Shown here piece by piece: positions 52,451 through 63,876 of a DNA stretch of 64,000 nt. How positions within the stretch are numbered: position 1 is the first letter of the stretch; each line of letters starts with the position of its first letter. Origin of the DNA: Tetrapyrgos nigripes. Its lineage: Eukaryota; Basidiomycota; Agaricomycetes; Agaricales; Campanellaceae. The DNA is taken from assembly GCA_013368315.1 (NCBI GenBank), contig JAACJM010000015.1:62001-126000 (forward strand), read 5' to 3'. A program made the position numbers and the translations under genes. The notes under the pieces were generated by a model. It made no database searches. It was not told where the DNA came from and worked only from the letters and a program-made list of their open reading frames with translations.

Positions 52451-53630
52451 CTATACCATTTGTTCATCTTCCTCCGAATCACTAATCCATTCCTGTTGTT
52501 TCTGTTTCTGGCGGCGTTTACTGGCCACTAACTGATGGTTTCCAGCTCTAAATCTCCCCCAATTGGCTTCTAGTCGTCTGACAACTCCCCAGTCTGCTTC
52601 GTTTAAGCCCTCAGCCCACTCTGTCTCAATCCTCCAGCCTTTGACGTCGGCCACAGTCTGGACCATGTCCCATGTTCTTTCAGCACACATATCCACATTG
52701 TTGAAGTCTGACTCCACCAGTATACGTTCAGGCGAGCAGGCACTGATGAGAGATCTATGATTTGAGGACCGACTGTTTATGACCGTCGACAGTGACAGGA
52801 AGACATTGGGATACTTTTTCTAGGATAGAGATAAGCAAGATCTCCTGCAAAACAAACACTTTTACCTGAATGTCTGACCACATTTGGGCACTGAACCCAC
52901 AACTATGCATGTCCAGACTAATTCTGGTCCATTCTTCACCGTGTTCGCTCTGTAGCTGTTGAAGTAGATCCATAGTGTACTGCTGAGCTTTAACGCTATG
53001 CAAGCTGATATTTCGACCCAATTCCACCGCGATGTTTATCTGAGCATGCAATATTTTGAGCTGATGATCAATTGGAATCGTAAAGGGCGTCAATTTCCGA
53101 GGAACAGCATAGTAGTCAAAGGCAACCCTAAATGCACGGTCAAGACCGACTTCGCCAAGCATTGCATTAGGGAAATCATTGAGATTGCGCCGCAAGTCCT
53201 TCAGAACATCTTCTAGCGGGATAGGATCCGGTAGGCCTGGTATCAGCTCTTCAAGGATCTTGCTTTCATCAGGAATCATGTCGTGAAAGAGGTTCCTATA
53301 GTGTTGCTTTTTCTCGACCCCGGACTCGACGGATATGATATGGGAAAACCAGGGATGATATCCTGTTCAGCAGCATCCCAAGTTACCAACGATGATTCTT
53401 GTCTGTTGCATCAAGGGGGACTGACCGAAACAAGGGATAACTTTCTCCGGATATGCAGATGCCAAATTGCGAACTCGACTTTGGTCTGATTGATTTGAGC
53501 TCATTGCGCATATGGTGATGGGAAGATTTTCCATAGACGATGAAGAGATGGACGGTGCATCTGTCGGATGGCAATGCACGTCCACGACATGGTGCAAAAT
53601 ATCAGAATGAGGCAGCGGGTTACTGACCAT
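52451..53630 (-). CDS. TatD-family metal-dependent hydrolase, Scn1-like
   Basis: Amidohydrolase-fold protein of the TatD DNase family, fungal Scn1 (Cut9-interacting) subgroup. Start MVSNPLPHSDILHHVVD at ATG 53630. Metal and active-site motifs: DVHCHPTDAP, LGEVGLDRAFR, ISLHSVKAQ, LDMHSCGFSAQMW and ILVESDFNNVDM, the expected H-x-H, E, H, H, D series. The C-terminus is a charged tail with KRRQKQKQQEWISDSEEDEQ. Introns near 52850-52880, 53290-53400 and others. About 330 residues. The two motif histidines and the Asp of VESD argue for an intact active site. Divergent from TRM5 with 101 bp between start codons. Confidence 0.9.
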
Positions 53631-53731
53631 GGTGATGGACGAAGAAATATAAATATTAATTTACTGGCTCGGGTTGATAGCCGGGGGGAGCGCAACCAGT
53701 AGTGTGACGTCTTTGCCATCAAATTTTTTTC

Positions 53732-55559
53732 ATGCTTCGTGACACAACCAAGTTCATCACTTTCCGACTGCTGGACAAAAGACGATTCGCAATGTCGAGA
53801 AATCTGCATCACAAGTCTCATCTGGATACATCTCCTCCAGAATACAACGGTCCATTGCACCCGCTTGACAAGTCTATTTTCCGGAAAGCGATTCCTATCC
53901 TCGCCGCTCGTGTGCCTGCCTCTCAAACTGCAAAAGTTCTGAATTCAGAACTGACCAGAAGGTGGATAATAATCAGTTGTCCTTTCATTTGGTTCACAGA
54001 CTCCGTCCAGTTTTCTAGTCGGCATACCAAAAGTGAGGCCTGTAGTGAGCAATCCGGCTGATCTACAAGGGGATCGACTTGTTCTTCTGAGGATCTCAAA
54101 TCAAGGTGAGAGATATCTCTAGATTGTGGTGACACCTATCTCAACGTATTGCAAGCCAGCTGAACTGCCTCCTGAACCTCTGGAATTTCTTCAAAAACAC
54201 GCAAACGGTTTCGTGGACTACGAGCTGGAACTGGATTACGATTACTGGACAGCAAGTACACATCATTACTCATATGTTCGCCATGTTATGTGTAACTAAC
54301 ACTTTGTCGAAGGCGACATACTCCAGGCGGTACTGCCAGAACCTCTCCGCGCAGGCGCACCAGTAGGTTTTGCTACCACAGGGCATGTTGGTACGTGAAC
54401 TTGCTGCTTGATTATGCCTTTTGCTCATGGTCTCCTTTTCCAGCCCATATGAACCTGAACGATGAATACCTTCCTTACAAGAAAACTATAGGTCAAATCT
54501 TCCTGGATGTGAGGCAGAACATATCCTCTCGGTTTTAAACATACTCAACATCTCGCAGAAAAACAAGCTCATCAAGACAGTAGTCAACAAGCTTGACAAC
54601 ATTGACACGCAGTTCAGGGTTTTCGATATGGAAGTGCTTGCAGGCGAACACAATTTCGTGGTTGAACATGTATGGCTATTTTCTGCTCGTCCTACTTCTG
54701 CTCATTTGTGCATCTTCAGCACGAGTCGGATTGTCGCTTTACTTTTGACTTTTCTCAAGTGTACTGGAATTCTCGGTTGCATACAGAACACGGCCGTATT
54801 GTTGGTCTCCTCAAGCCAGGGCAAGTTCTTGCCGATTCTTTTGCGGGTGTTGGTCCTTTCGCGATCCCAGCAGCCAAAAACAAATCATGTGCAGTGTTGG
54901 CCAACGACCTTAATCCATCCAGTTTCAAATATCTGTCCAAGAACGTCGAGGACAATGGGGTGCGCAAGCGACCACGATATGTGTCTAACATGCAATCTAA
55001 TGTGTGATCAAGGTGTCAGATTTGGTTAGAGTCTCTTGTGAAGATGGTCGAGAATTTATACGCAATGCTTTCCAACGAGTCTTTGACACACCTTTCCCTC
55101 CTTATACCGGTCCCAAACTCAGCAAAACTCTTGCTCGCAAACTCGAAAAGCAGGGAAAAAGAGTTGCAGAGACTAAAGCATCTGATTCACTACCTCCCCG
55201 CAAAACGATAGACCACTTTATCATGAATCTTCCCGATACTGCGATCCAGTTCCTGGACGCGTTCAGGGGTGCCATAACATCGAGGGAGATGATGGATGCG
55301 TATGAGAGCAAAATGCCGTTGGTGCATTGCCATTGCTTCACTCGAGAACTTGAAGAAGACAAGGCTGCAGCTGACATCAAAGAGGTGCGTACTAGTTTCT
55401 TTTCATGTCCCTCCATGTTGAGTTGTCTCGCAGAGAGTGGAAGAAAAGCTAGGACATGAGCTGAAGGAGTACAGTGTCGCCCATGTCCGTTCTGTGGCAC
55501 CGAATAAAGAGATGTACTGTATCGCGTTCCGACTGCCGTCTGAAGTGGTATATGGGTAG
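53732..55559 (+). CDS. TRM5: tRNA (guanine37-N1)-methyltransferase
   Basis: Makes m1G37 next to the anticodon, preventing frameshifting, in cytosol/nucleus and mitochondria. Two in-frame ATGs: 53732 and 53792. The extra 20 residues, [20 protein letters not shown], look like a mitochondrial presequence, matching the dual targeting known for yeast Trm5. Then [93 protein letters not shown] and the SAM site [32 protein letters not shown] and [19 protein letters not shown] complete the signature. Stop at 55557-55559. Joining exon 1 to exon 2 (about 53960-54030) is uncertain; a weak GTTGTC donor gives a clean frame. Confidence 0.93.
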
Positions 55560-55835
55560 ATACTTGTTGCACAGTAGATCGAGGAGTCTATTATCCGGGT
55601 TGGGACCAATAACTGATACGCCGGGGGGTCCAGGAAGCGTGCCGATGTAGGTCTAGGTACATCATCGGAAATACGCCTGCCTGTGCGGAAATACACGGTT
55701 ATACGTGGTATTATGTAAGACATTTGGAGTGAGCGGGGTCGCAGCTAAATTTGTTCGGCTTTTGCGTCCTGAACGGATTTCTCTTCCCCTCTTCCACTCA
55801 AACTAGATACCCTTATAGACTTTGTAGTCATCGGC

Positions 55836-58800
55836 ATGGGCGTACTCTCTACACTCCTTCCTACTGTGCAATGCGATTCTAGTGACCAGTCCACAACCAC
55901 GTCGGCCATGAGCACCCTTCGCTCCGCTATATCTGTTCCAGAGACAGAGCTCAAAAGATGGCGCAGGATATTCGATGCTAATGCCAAGGTCATCAATGGG
56001 GAGAAGTGCGTTGCTAAATTCTATTACTCCTTCGAAGCCTGACACTCGTGACACAGAGTTCTGGACCCAGAGAGTTTTGTCAATGCTATTGCCCCCGCCG
56101 ACGACTTATCAAAAATCGGACGAGCACAGTTTGCTATTCTCTTCCGCGTAGCAGACACGTCAAGACGAGGATACCTCACATGGGAGGACTTCACGGTCTT
56201 CGAGACTGTGCTCAAACGTCCGGATGCCGACTATTGGATGGCTTTCCAATATTTTGACGTGTAAGCCAACAAGACGACATTATGCCCCGCTTTCTGATGC
56301 CTCCTCGGCAGAGACAATTCTGGATACATATCTTACGACGAATTCAAGAGCGTTTTCAGCGCAAGTATTGGGCCAGGTGCAATTCCTTTCGACTTTGACT
56401 GGTGAGCATTCTTGTATCGCGGTAGAGTGGTCCGAATGTGCTCATGACGTTACAGTGACTGGGTCAAGCTCTACCTCGGGAAGAAGAACGGCACACATGT
56501 TCTGGGCTGTAAAGCATCGTTTTGTTGTCGTGTCTATCGCGTTTACTTATGCTCATGCTTTTGCAGACAATCAGTTCACTCAGCTGATGAAAGGCCTTCA
56601 GGGAGAACGTCTCCGACAAGCCTTCAAGTACCTGGATAGTGATCAGGATGGCTTTATTCGCCCTGACGAATTCAAACAAATTATTCTAGTGCGCCTCGAG
56701 ATTGGTATAATTCTGTAGCTTCAGCACTAATGTTCTCCTCTTCAAGGAAATTGCTGGCCATAAACTTTCTGACGCGGTGATCGACAGGCTGCCCACCCTT
56801 TGCACTCTTTCTCCTGGCCAACGTATATCTTATTCTGAAGTAATTGCTTTTCATAATGTCATCCGAGGTTCGTATTTATCTTTGACGCATCATGTCTCTC
56901 TAATACCTTGATTTGTAGAAATGGATATGGTTGAACGGTAACTTTGGATGATCAGCCAGTGTTTCGTGTATATTGACATCTTCATTTAGTATTATTCGAG
57001 AGGCAACCGCTCAAAGCAAGGATGGGAGAATCACTCAGTCCGAATTTCTCGACTATGCCGCTTCGAGTTCTCGATACTCTCTATTTACGCCCATGGAGGC
57101 TTCTATAATCTTTCACTTTGCTGGTCGAGGCAATGCGTCTCAACGGCTGGCTCTTCTTGATTTTGCGCAATTGTTGGATCCTCGTTGGACACCTCCTCAT
57201 CAAGAGTTTGAACAACAGACTGCCAGTTCGGGCTCGTTCTTGAATTCTCTCTTGCATTCGACGTACAGTTTCGTTCAAGGCGGTCTGTATACCTTCACTC
57301 TCGCAGTTTTGCATTTGAAAGCTCACGACATGCAGGTATCGCTGGAGCATTCGGAGCCACTATCGTATATCCTATTGATATGGGTAGGTGATATGGTCGC
57401 AATTTTGTCTTTTCCAAGGCTAACACAGTGGTAAAAGTCAAGGTAGGTATAGCAATTTTGGTTTTCTCGGCTGGTTTACCAAAAATGTTTGCGTTTGTAG
57501 ACCAGGTAAGTTGAGTACAGTCTGTGTGTCCGTGTTCTCGACTGAAAGCTGCTGTAGAATGCAAAACCAGAGGAGCACAGTTGTCGGCCAGATCTTGTAC
57601 AAGAACAGCATGGATTGTGCCCGGAAAATCATGCTCAACGAAGGATTCCTTGGATTTTATCGAGGTCTAGGTCCTCAGCTTATTGTGCGTCCGGATGTCG
57701 TATATTACCCTTTTATAGATGTCGGACCTCTTTCCTTTAGGGTGTTGCTCCAGAGAAAGCCATCAAGTTGACAGTCAATGACCTCATTCGGGGTCAAGCA
57801 ATGGACCCCGAAACAGGACGCATCAAAATTGGTTGGGAACTGTTTGCGGGTGGCGCTGCTGGTGGATGTCAAGTTGTACGTGAATGCTGTCTTATCAATT
57901 GCTATCTTTTGAATCGCTCATTGTCGAAATAGATTTTCACGAATCCCCTCGAAATTGTGTATGTTTTGAATCTGTGCCTTTGTCACCAGATTTTAATTTC
58001 GTGGAAACAGCAAAATCCGTCTGCAAGTACAAGGTGAAGCTGCAAAGGCAGAAGGTGCCGTGCCTAGAGGCGCCATTCATATCGTAAGGCAGCTTGGGAT
58101 CGTAGGGCTTTATCGAGGGGCTAGCGCTTGCTTGCTTAGAGACATCCCCTTCTCTGCCATCTATTTCCCAGCGTACGGGCATCTCAAGTCTGATGTATTC
58201 AACGAGGGGTACAACGGAAAACAGCTGTCCTTCTTGGAAACATTGGCGGCTGCTGGGATTGCGTATGTTTCACTCCATGACTTGTGATTGTCCTATGTAA
58301 TGATTGATGCCGTCAATTTCAGTGGTATGCCCGCTGCTTACTTCACTACGCCTGCAGGTGAGTAATCCCTGTTATCTCGAGTTTGGGATCGTCGCTGATG
58401 TAAACTAGACGTCGTGAAGACTCGTCTGCAAGTTGAAGCACGGAAAGGCCAGACAAACTACAAGGGTTTGCGGGACGCCTTTGTGAAGATATGTGAGTGA
58501 GGCATTAAAGTATCCCGCAACACGCGGTAGATACTGTTGATCATTGATTGTTGCTGTGTGTAGACCGGGAAGAAGGTTTCCGTGCTCTTTTCAAAGGCGG
58601 CCCTGCTCGTATATTGAGGAGTTCGCCCCAGTTCGGTTTTACGCTACTTGCATATGAGCAGCTCAAGAAAAAGGTATGTATTGTGCCTTCGTTTACAGTA
58701 ATCGCTGTTGTTGATGGTGACGGATCCGCTCTTCCGTGCTGATTCTAGCTCCCGGTTAGTCTTGTTCTTATTATCAGCGTGGGCATTCACTGATACCACT

Positions 58801-58996
58801 TCTCTAGTATCCCTGGGACGAGAAACCCAGAAGGGTTGAGACCGCCTTGACCTCAAGACCCGACGAGATCACCAAAATTCGGGCAAGGAATGCACTGAAG
58901 ATCCTGCTTGATGTGCATGGAGATTTTGGACGCCGCGCAGCAATGGCAGGAGATCTCTCACTAGCGGCGCCAAGACTGTATCCCAGGAATAAGTAG
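55836..58996 (+). CDS. Mitochondrial Ca2+-regulated aspartate/glutamate carrier (aralar/citrin/AGC1 type)
   Basis: Inner-membrane carrier exchanging aspartate and glutamate, part of the malate-aspartate shuttle. The N-terminal half contains EF-hands: [19 protein letters not shown], the degenerate [40 protein letters not shown] (the best canonical loop) and a later [19 protein letters not shown]. The carrier half has three repeats: [20 protein letters not shown] (Px[DE]xxK), [20 protein letters not shown] and [20 protein letters not shown], each followed by a GFxGxxxG-type block ([42 protein letters not shown]). Stop at 58994-58996. About 13 short introns; about 690 residues, matching citrin. 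Firm assignment; direct Ca2+ binding is inferred from the third EF-hand. Confidence 0.94.
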
Positions 58997-59472
58997 GATG
59001 TGATGTAGATAAGTAGAGGCTATGAACTGTTTTGACATTGGGCTGAATACGAAAGGAACCAATAAGAATTCAGGATGACCGAAAGAAGGGAAGGGAACCA
59101 ATGAGAAGACAGGATGACCCAAAAGAAGGGAAAGCATGTGCAGGACCCTGGATACACCGAGATGACCATCTTGGGTACAAGGCAGTACCCGATCATTTTT
59201 CAGTCCCTCAAATACCTCCAATGGCGTTCAACTATCGTTACCCTTCCCATCTTCGTTCTTTTCTTTCGTTCCTCTCCTTTTTTTGTTCTTTTTCGGTAAG
59301 TGATCCTGCTCCCGAATAATACCTTTTTTGGCTCATGGTTCACCAAAGAGCTTTAGCCGCCCCCAGGCCAGCCGTATCTCACTGCAAGACAGTAAAAGCA
59401 GCGTAGACCGCTAATTCGTTTTTGACTTCTACTCGACTTTTTTTCGCTCCAGTTCACCCACTCTCTTTAATA
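58997..59472. other. Intergenic stretch before the Thr-rich secreted protein
   Basis: About 475 bp, the promoter side of the secreted-protein gene. A partial tandem duplication of about 30 bp (aggatgacc...aagaaggga units) lies near 59068-59130. The T-rich run at 59260-59300 and the tttttttc tract before the ATG at 59473 are typical of fungal promoters and 5' UTRs. Confidence 0.55.
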
Positions 59473-61311
59473 ATGAAGTCAGTTATCTTCGGTCTGTCCC
59501 TTGCTGGTGCCGCTGCTGCCCAGGTCGTCAATGGAGGTGTTTCGATGATGTCTGCTCTAACTCCTAGCGAGGAACCGAGCAGCTCTGCCCCCACGGACGC
59601 GCCCTCCTCCGCATACGGTGCTCCCTCATCGGAAATTACTTCCGCCCCCTACTCGTCTTCCGAATCATCCACCAACTTTTATGATGTGATGCCCTACTCT
59701 TCCTACAAATCTGGAGGTTATCAGAGTTTGGAATGTGGATATGGTTACTACAAAGGTGACGGTGGTTATTGCCAACCTGAGTCCTGGGTATGTACTTTTT
59801 CTTTCTTTCTTTGACCTGCTTCCGTTGACACTTACGATGCAATTGCCTTCATAGTACACCCCCGATATCTCTGGATGTTATGCTACTATCATCATCAAGT
59901 ACGTACTTGACTTGCTTTCCTAATGCAAAACTGACATTGATATCCCTTCCAGCCAAGGAAGTGGCGGTTATGGTGGTTATGGTGGTTATGGCAATGATTG
60001 TGGTTATGCTTCGACTGTCACTAAAACCGAAACTATGACCCAGACCATGACTGATACCATGACTGTGGTGAGTATCTGCTTTCATTTGCTCTCTTTTACT
60101 TTGCCTGATGCTCCCGTTAGACCCAGACCTACGTTCAGACCGAGACTGTTCCGACTACTGTTACTATGCATGAGACGCAAACAGAAGTTAAGACGGACAC
60201 CCAAGTTGTCACTGCGACCGAAGTGATGACCTCGACTGAACTTGTCCCCACCACCCGTGTCTGGGTTTCTACTGAGATCATCGACAGGACCAAGACGTTG
60301 GAACACACTCTCACCGCCACTGAGACGATGACCCAAACAAACATCTACACCAGGACCGACACTCAGACCGACACTGCTACTATCACTGACCATGAGACCG
60401 ACTTTGTGACGAAGACCCAATTCTCGACCATCATCCAGCCCACTACTTACACCAGTGTCTGGGTTAGCACCAAGGTCATCGACAACGTAAGTGCCTCGTG
60501 TTTCTGTTTTCAGAGCGGGAATTCACTGTTTTATATCTTTTTATATCTTTTTACTGCAGACGAAGACAGTCCTCGAAACGAACACGGCCACGGTGACTGA
60601 GATGCACACTTCCGTCGAGACTGACACGAAGACCGAGACCATGACGGACTTCATGACCGTCACTGAAGTGAGCACCATGGTTGAGCCTACGACTTTTACT
60701 TCAGTCTGGGTTTCCACCAAAGTCATTGACAACGTTCGTATAATTTATTTCTTACCTCCGAGAACCTGTTGCTGACCGGATTTGATAATAGACGAAGACT
60801 GTTGAGGAGACCGTCACTTCGACTATGGTCGACACCAAGACTTACCTGTCTACTTTGACCTACCTTTCCACTGCAACCGAAACCGAGACCGCCACTGCCA
60901 CTGAGACCCAGACTGTCTCCGAGACCGCTCTTTACAGCTGCATCCAAAGCGTGAGTACGATCTGCAATGGTATTTGTAGGTGTACTAATAATGCCTTGCG
61001 TATAGTGCGGTTCGTCTTGGTCCTTGACCATGGGTAACAACTACAACACCATGAACACCTATGCTTCTCAGGCTGCTTATACCACTTCCACTGCTCTCAG
61101 CACCGCAGTTACTGAGAGTGCTTCCTCGGGAGGATGCTACGGATCCTCTTGCTCAGGAAGCTCGGATTCCGTTGAAAGCTCCTCGAGTGCAACAGGATGT
61201 TCAGGCAGCGAGTGTGGTGAATCTACAGCCTCAGCCACTTCTTCTGCCGACATGTCAAGCATGACCAGTGGTTCATCTTATGGTGGTTCATCTTATGGTG
61301 GCTCTTACTAG
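59473..61311 (+). CDS. Secreted Thr/Ser-rich repeat protein, probably cell surface
   Basis: No known family. MKSVIFGLSLAGAAAAQVV is a signal peptide with likely cleavage after AAAAQ or near it. A Ser/Pro-rich segment and a small Cys/Tyr region follow (LECGYGYYKGDGGYCQPESW, then CYATIIINQGSGGYGGYGGY). The central half is almost all Thr, Glu and Val in TETxT patterns, with the block TSVWVSTKVIDNTKT seen twice and VWVSTEIIDRTKT once. Intron ends fall just after the IDN of each block, so an exon equals a repeat. The C-terminus has four or five Cys and Ser/Gly repeats ending SSYGGSSYGGSY without a GPI-type hydrophobic tail. About 470 residues; heavy O-mannosylation is expected from composition. 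Strong codon bias toward C-ending Thr codons suggests high expression. Confidence 0.85.
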
Positions 61312-62247
61312 ATTGACAATTTTGTGTTTGCGGGTTCAACGGTGGTGTTGAAAGCTTAACGTCTTCATTCACGTTCTGTAGAAATGTTTGTTTTCTCAGC
61401 ATGGACAGCATCTTACAATCAGGGACACTTCGATATACCATTCTGCTTCATTATTTAAGATTACTTGGTGCTTAATATTTTCGGGCATACAAAACTCACT
61501 GTTTCTATAGACGATAGGTTCAAGGATCGATTCCTAGTCGTTTCCTGTGCTTGCGTGTACGTATGTACTTCGCTAATACCACGATGCGCTCTGAGAAGCG
61601 TAACCGTTCAAGCCAGTGACATATCAGTGATATGATGGGGGTTGCCTTGCTGTCAGTTGTGAGTCATTCTCCTCAATGTCGTTTCCACAGAAAAATCTGT
61701 GCAATGTATACGGATGATGTATCACTCGGCGCTTCATGATGCACTGCCAGCCCGATGCACGTTGCCACGGGTGCCATGAGATATTAGACCATGTTTGCTG
61801 CGAGAAATATTATTTCCGAAAACCATTCAGATTTCCTGTAAAACCTTGTTATGCTCCTGGCGACTCTCGCGGTCGTTCGCGTTCTCTTTCCTGCTCTCCT
61901 TCCCTGAGAGTGGTAGGTGGGGCCTCTAATAATTCTCGCAGCAGAAATGATCTATTGAAAGAATCCCGGTCGTATGTACAATCCAAGAGTAGTGTATCTC
62001 TTACTAGGTCGTTTCTGCCACGACAAATCAAGGCTCCTTCATAAAAATAGGAATGGAATTAATGGAATGCGAAAGCAGAGTTAGTGAAAAATGAGAGCCG
62101 TGGTGGCCGACGCGTACTATAGTCGTTCTCTAGATATATTCCTGGTGGGTCCCAAGAATTTTGGATGGTTTACTACCAAAGGACCTACGGATCATGCAGA
62201 ATTTGTCCTTCGGGAAATCGGGTGATATAATCAGATAAGTAGCACTT
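61312..62247. other. Intergenic region without a supported gene
   Basis: About 935 bp. A 102-codon forward open frame at 61736-62044 (MMHCQPDARCHGC...) has no domain and no support, so it is not called. A 15-bp palindrome (catatca-g-tgatatg) lies near 61621-61635. Confidence 0.5.
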
Positions 62248-62788
62248 ATGCCTCTCCGCACCGCAGACTCTGGCGTCAGCCCTGCTTCGCTCACACAGGC
62301 ATCTGACCAGTTCCTGGTTTTCTACTCTTCGGTAGTCGACGGCAAATTATGGTGTCCTGTACGTCCTTCAAAATCTCAGCTTGATTTCAGCAAGTCAACT
62401 GCAATCGAACTACATCTCTTAACGCTGCCTTACAGGACTGCCAGGACGTAGAAGAACTCATCAAGCGTACATTCGAGCCGGAAGACGCCTCCCATGCTCT
62501 CATCGTTTACGTCGGAGACCGGCCTACGTAAGAAATATTCCCTCAGAATGGATAGCCACTTAAACGAAGAAAAACGTCTACTTGCAGCTGGAAGTCTCCT
62601 TCTAATGCTTTCCGTCAAGCCCCTTGGTCAATTTCCAGCATTCCAACCATAGTCCGAATCCAAGATGTAAGTGTTTGTCAATCTATATTGACCTGTCTTA
62701 ATTGGCCACCCTTTTCCAGGGGAAAGAGAAAGGTCGTTTGGTCGAGAGCGAGATTCTCGCCAAGCTGGGGGATTTTATACAGCAATAG
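62248..62788 (+). CDS. TXNDC17/TRP14-type thioredoxin-like protein (Clot family)
   Basis: Small cytosolic thioredoxin-fold oxidoreductase of about 115 residues, related to human TRP14 and yeast-type Clot proteins that reduce cystine and signalling phosphatases. Start MPLRTADSGVSPASLTQ at 62248. The active site WCPDCQDVEELI carries the diagnostic CPDC motif and is formed across an intron (donor GTACGT). Then YVGDRPTWKSPSNAFRQAPW and SISSIPTIVRIQDGKEKGR, with a cis-Pro in IPT as in all thioredoxins. It ends ILAKLGDFIQQ, stop at 62786-62788. Four short exons. Assignment is strong from CPDC plus GDRPxWK. Confidence 0.9.
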
Positions 62789-63117
62789 GCTTCTTCCCCT
62801 CTGTTATTCGTTCTTGGAGCTGTCTTGGACTCGTCAAGCACAAAACATCATTCACAAATCAATATCGTGCATGCCTCAATAACTTTCTGAACACTCCGGT
62901 CTGACCGGAATTCACGGATTTCATATCGTGTTACCCAATTGTACAATGGCCGTAAGTAATAAGTAAGCTGCATAACTCCCGGATAGACACAATCCACAAT
63001 AGGTGGTACTTGTGCAGACCCAACAAAAAGAAAATTACGGAACGCTTTGCCAGCTATCTTACACAGGGTGTTTGTCTCGAGTAGAATAATTCCGCGTATG
63101 TATAATCTAGGATCTGT
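62789..63117. other. Convergent 3' region between TXNDC17-like and MoaC genes
   Basis: About 330 bp between two stop codons facing each other. No gene is supported. Confidence 0.5.
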
Positions 63118-63876
63118 TTAATCATCCAATCTCCTAGAGAAGTCTCCACTTCTCCCACCCGACTTTTCAGTGACCAGAATATCACCAATAGCCATATCCT
63201 TGCCAGCCACAGCTTTGAGCATGTCCCATACCGTCAGAAGACCAACCGACACCGCCGTAAGCGCCTCCATCTCCACACCCGTCTTTCCTTCGCATGTCAC
63301 TGTCGCAGTACATAAGATACTGTGGCGATTGGCGCCGGCAGGGCTCTCAGAGCTTTGAACAATTTCCGGCGTCAAGCTAACGTCGACTTTTGTCAAAGGT
63401 AGGGGATGACAGAGAGGAATAAGGTCTGAGGTTTTTTTCGAGCCCATGATTGCAGCAAGCTGCGCCACGGTTAAAGCGTCGCCCTTACGCAGCGCCTTTG
63501 CCTTTCCTTTTGCTTGTACTTCTTCGGTCTGACCAGATTGGGACACCTTGTCAGGATAAGTTGAAGTCACAAGCTCATAGGCGACAGGCGTTATGTATAT
63601 TCTGCCTTGAGCAGTGGCAGATCGTTTGGTGATCGATTTGTCGGAAACATCAACCATGTTGGCACGGCCCGACTCATCTAGATGAGACAAACGAGGTTTC
63701 GGGTCGCTATTGTGGGCGCTTGAATGGGTGAACAGACGAGCATTAGGCAGACGTTGTCTAAAATGCCATGGGTAAAACGGGGAGGGGATTCTCCTTCCTG
63801 TAAAGATCGACGCGTTACGAACTGGGAAACCTGGGCCTAAGATGGAGAACATTAATTCGAGAGCAGAAAGCAGCAT
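63118..63876 (-). CDS. Cyclic pyranopterin monophosphate synthase, MoaC-type (molybdenum cofactor)
   Basis: Catalyses the second half of the first step of molybdenum-cofactor synthesis, the conversion to cyclic pyranopterin monophosphate. Motifs: LSHLDESGRANMVDVSDK (MoaC start), GDALTVAQLAAIMGSKKTSD, IPLCHPLPLTKVDV (catalytic region), CEGKTGVEMEALTAVSVGLL, TVWDMLKAVAGKDM and ILVTEKSGGRSGDFSR. It ends FSRRLDD. The N-terminal 70 residues, with many Arg and Phe, could be a mitochondrial presequence. The first ATG in frame is 63876, but a CACAG splice acceptor lies just before it (63880-63884), so the gene may begin beyond the right edge, as in fungal MoaA-MoaC fusions (Aspergillus cnxABC). Only one exon is visible. 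Confidence 0.9.
   Translation of the reverse strand: MLLSALELMFSILGPGFPVRNASIFTGRRIPSPFYPWHFRQRLPNARLFTHSSAHNSDPKPRLSHLDESGRANMVDVSDKSITKRSATAQGRIYITPVAYELVTSTYPDKVSQSGQTEEVQAKGKAKALRKGDALTVAQLAAIMGSKKTSDLIPLCHPLPLTKVDVSLTPEIVQSSESPAGANRHSILCTATVTCEGKTGVEMEALTAVSVGLLTVWDMLKAVAGKDMAIGDILVTEKSGGRSGDFSRRLDD

Noticed and set aside
53955..54030. Frameshift in TRM5 between exon 1 and exon 2
   Set aside because: A GTTGTC donor with the TTCTAG acceptor gives a clean frame, so an assembly error is not required.
61736..62044. 102-codon forward open frame rich in Cys and Arg/Ser
   Set aside because: No domain, no clear introns or neighbours that support it; probably chance between two real genes.
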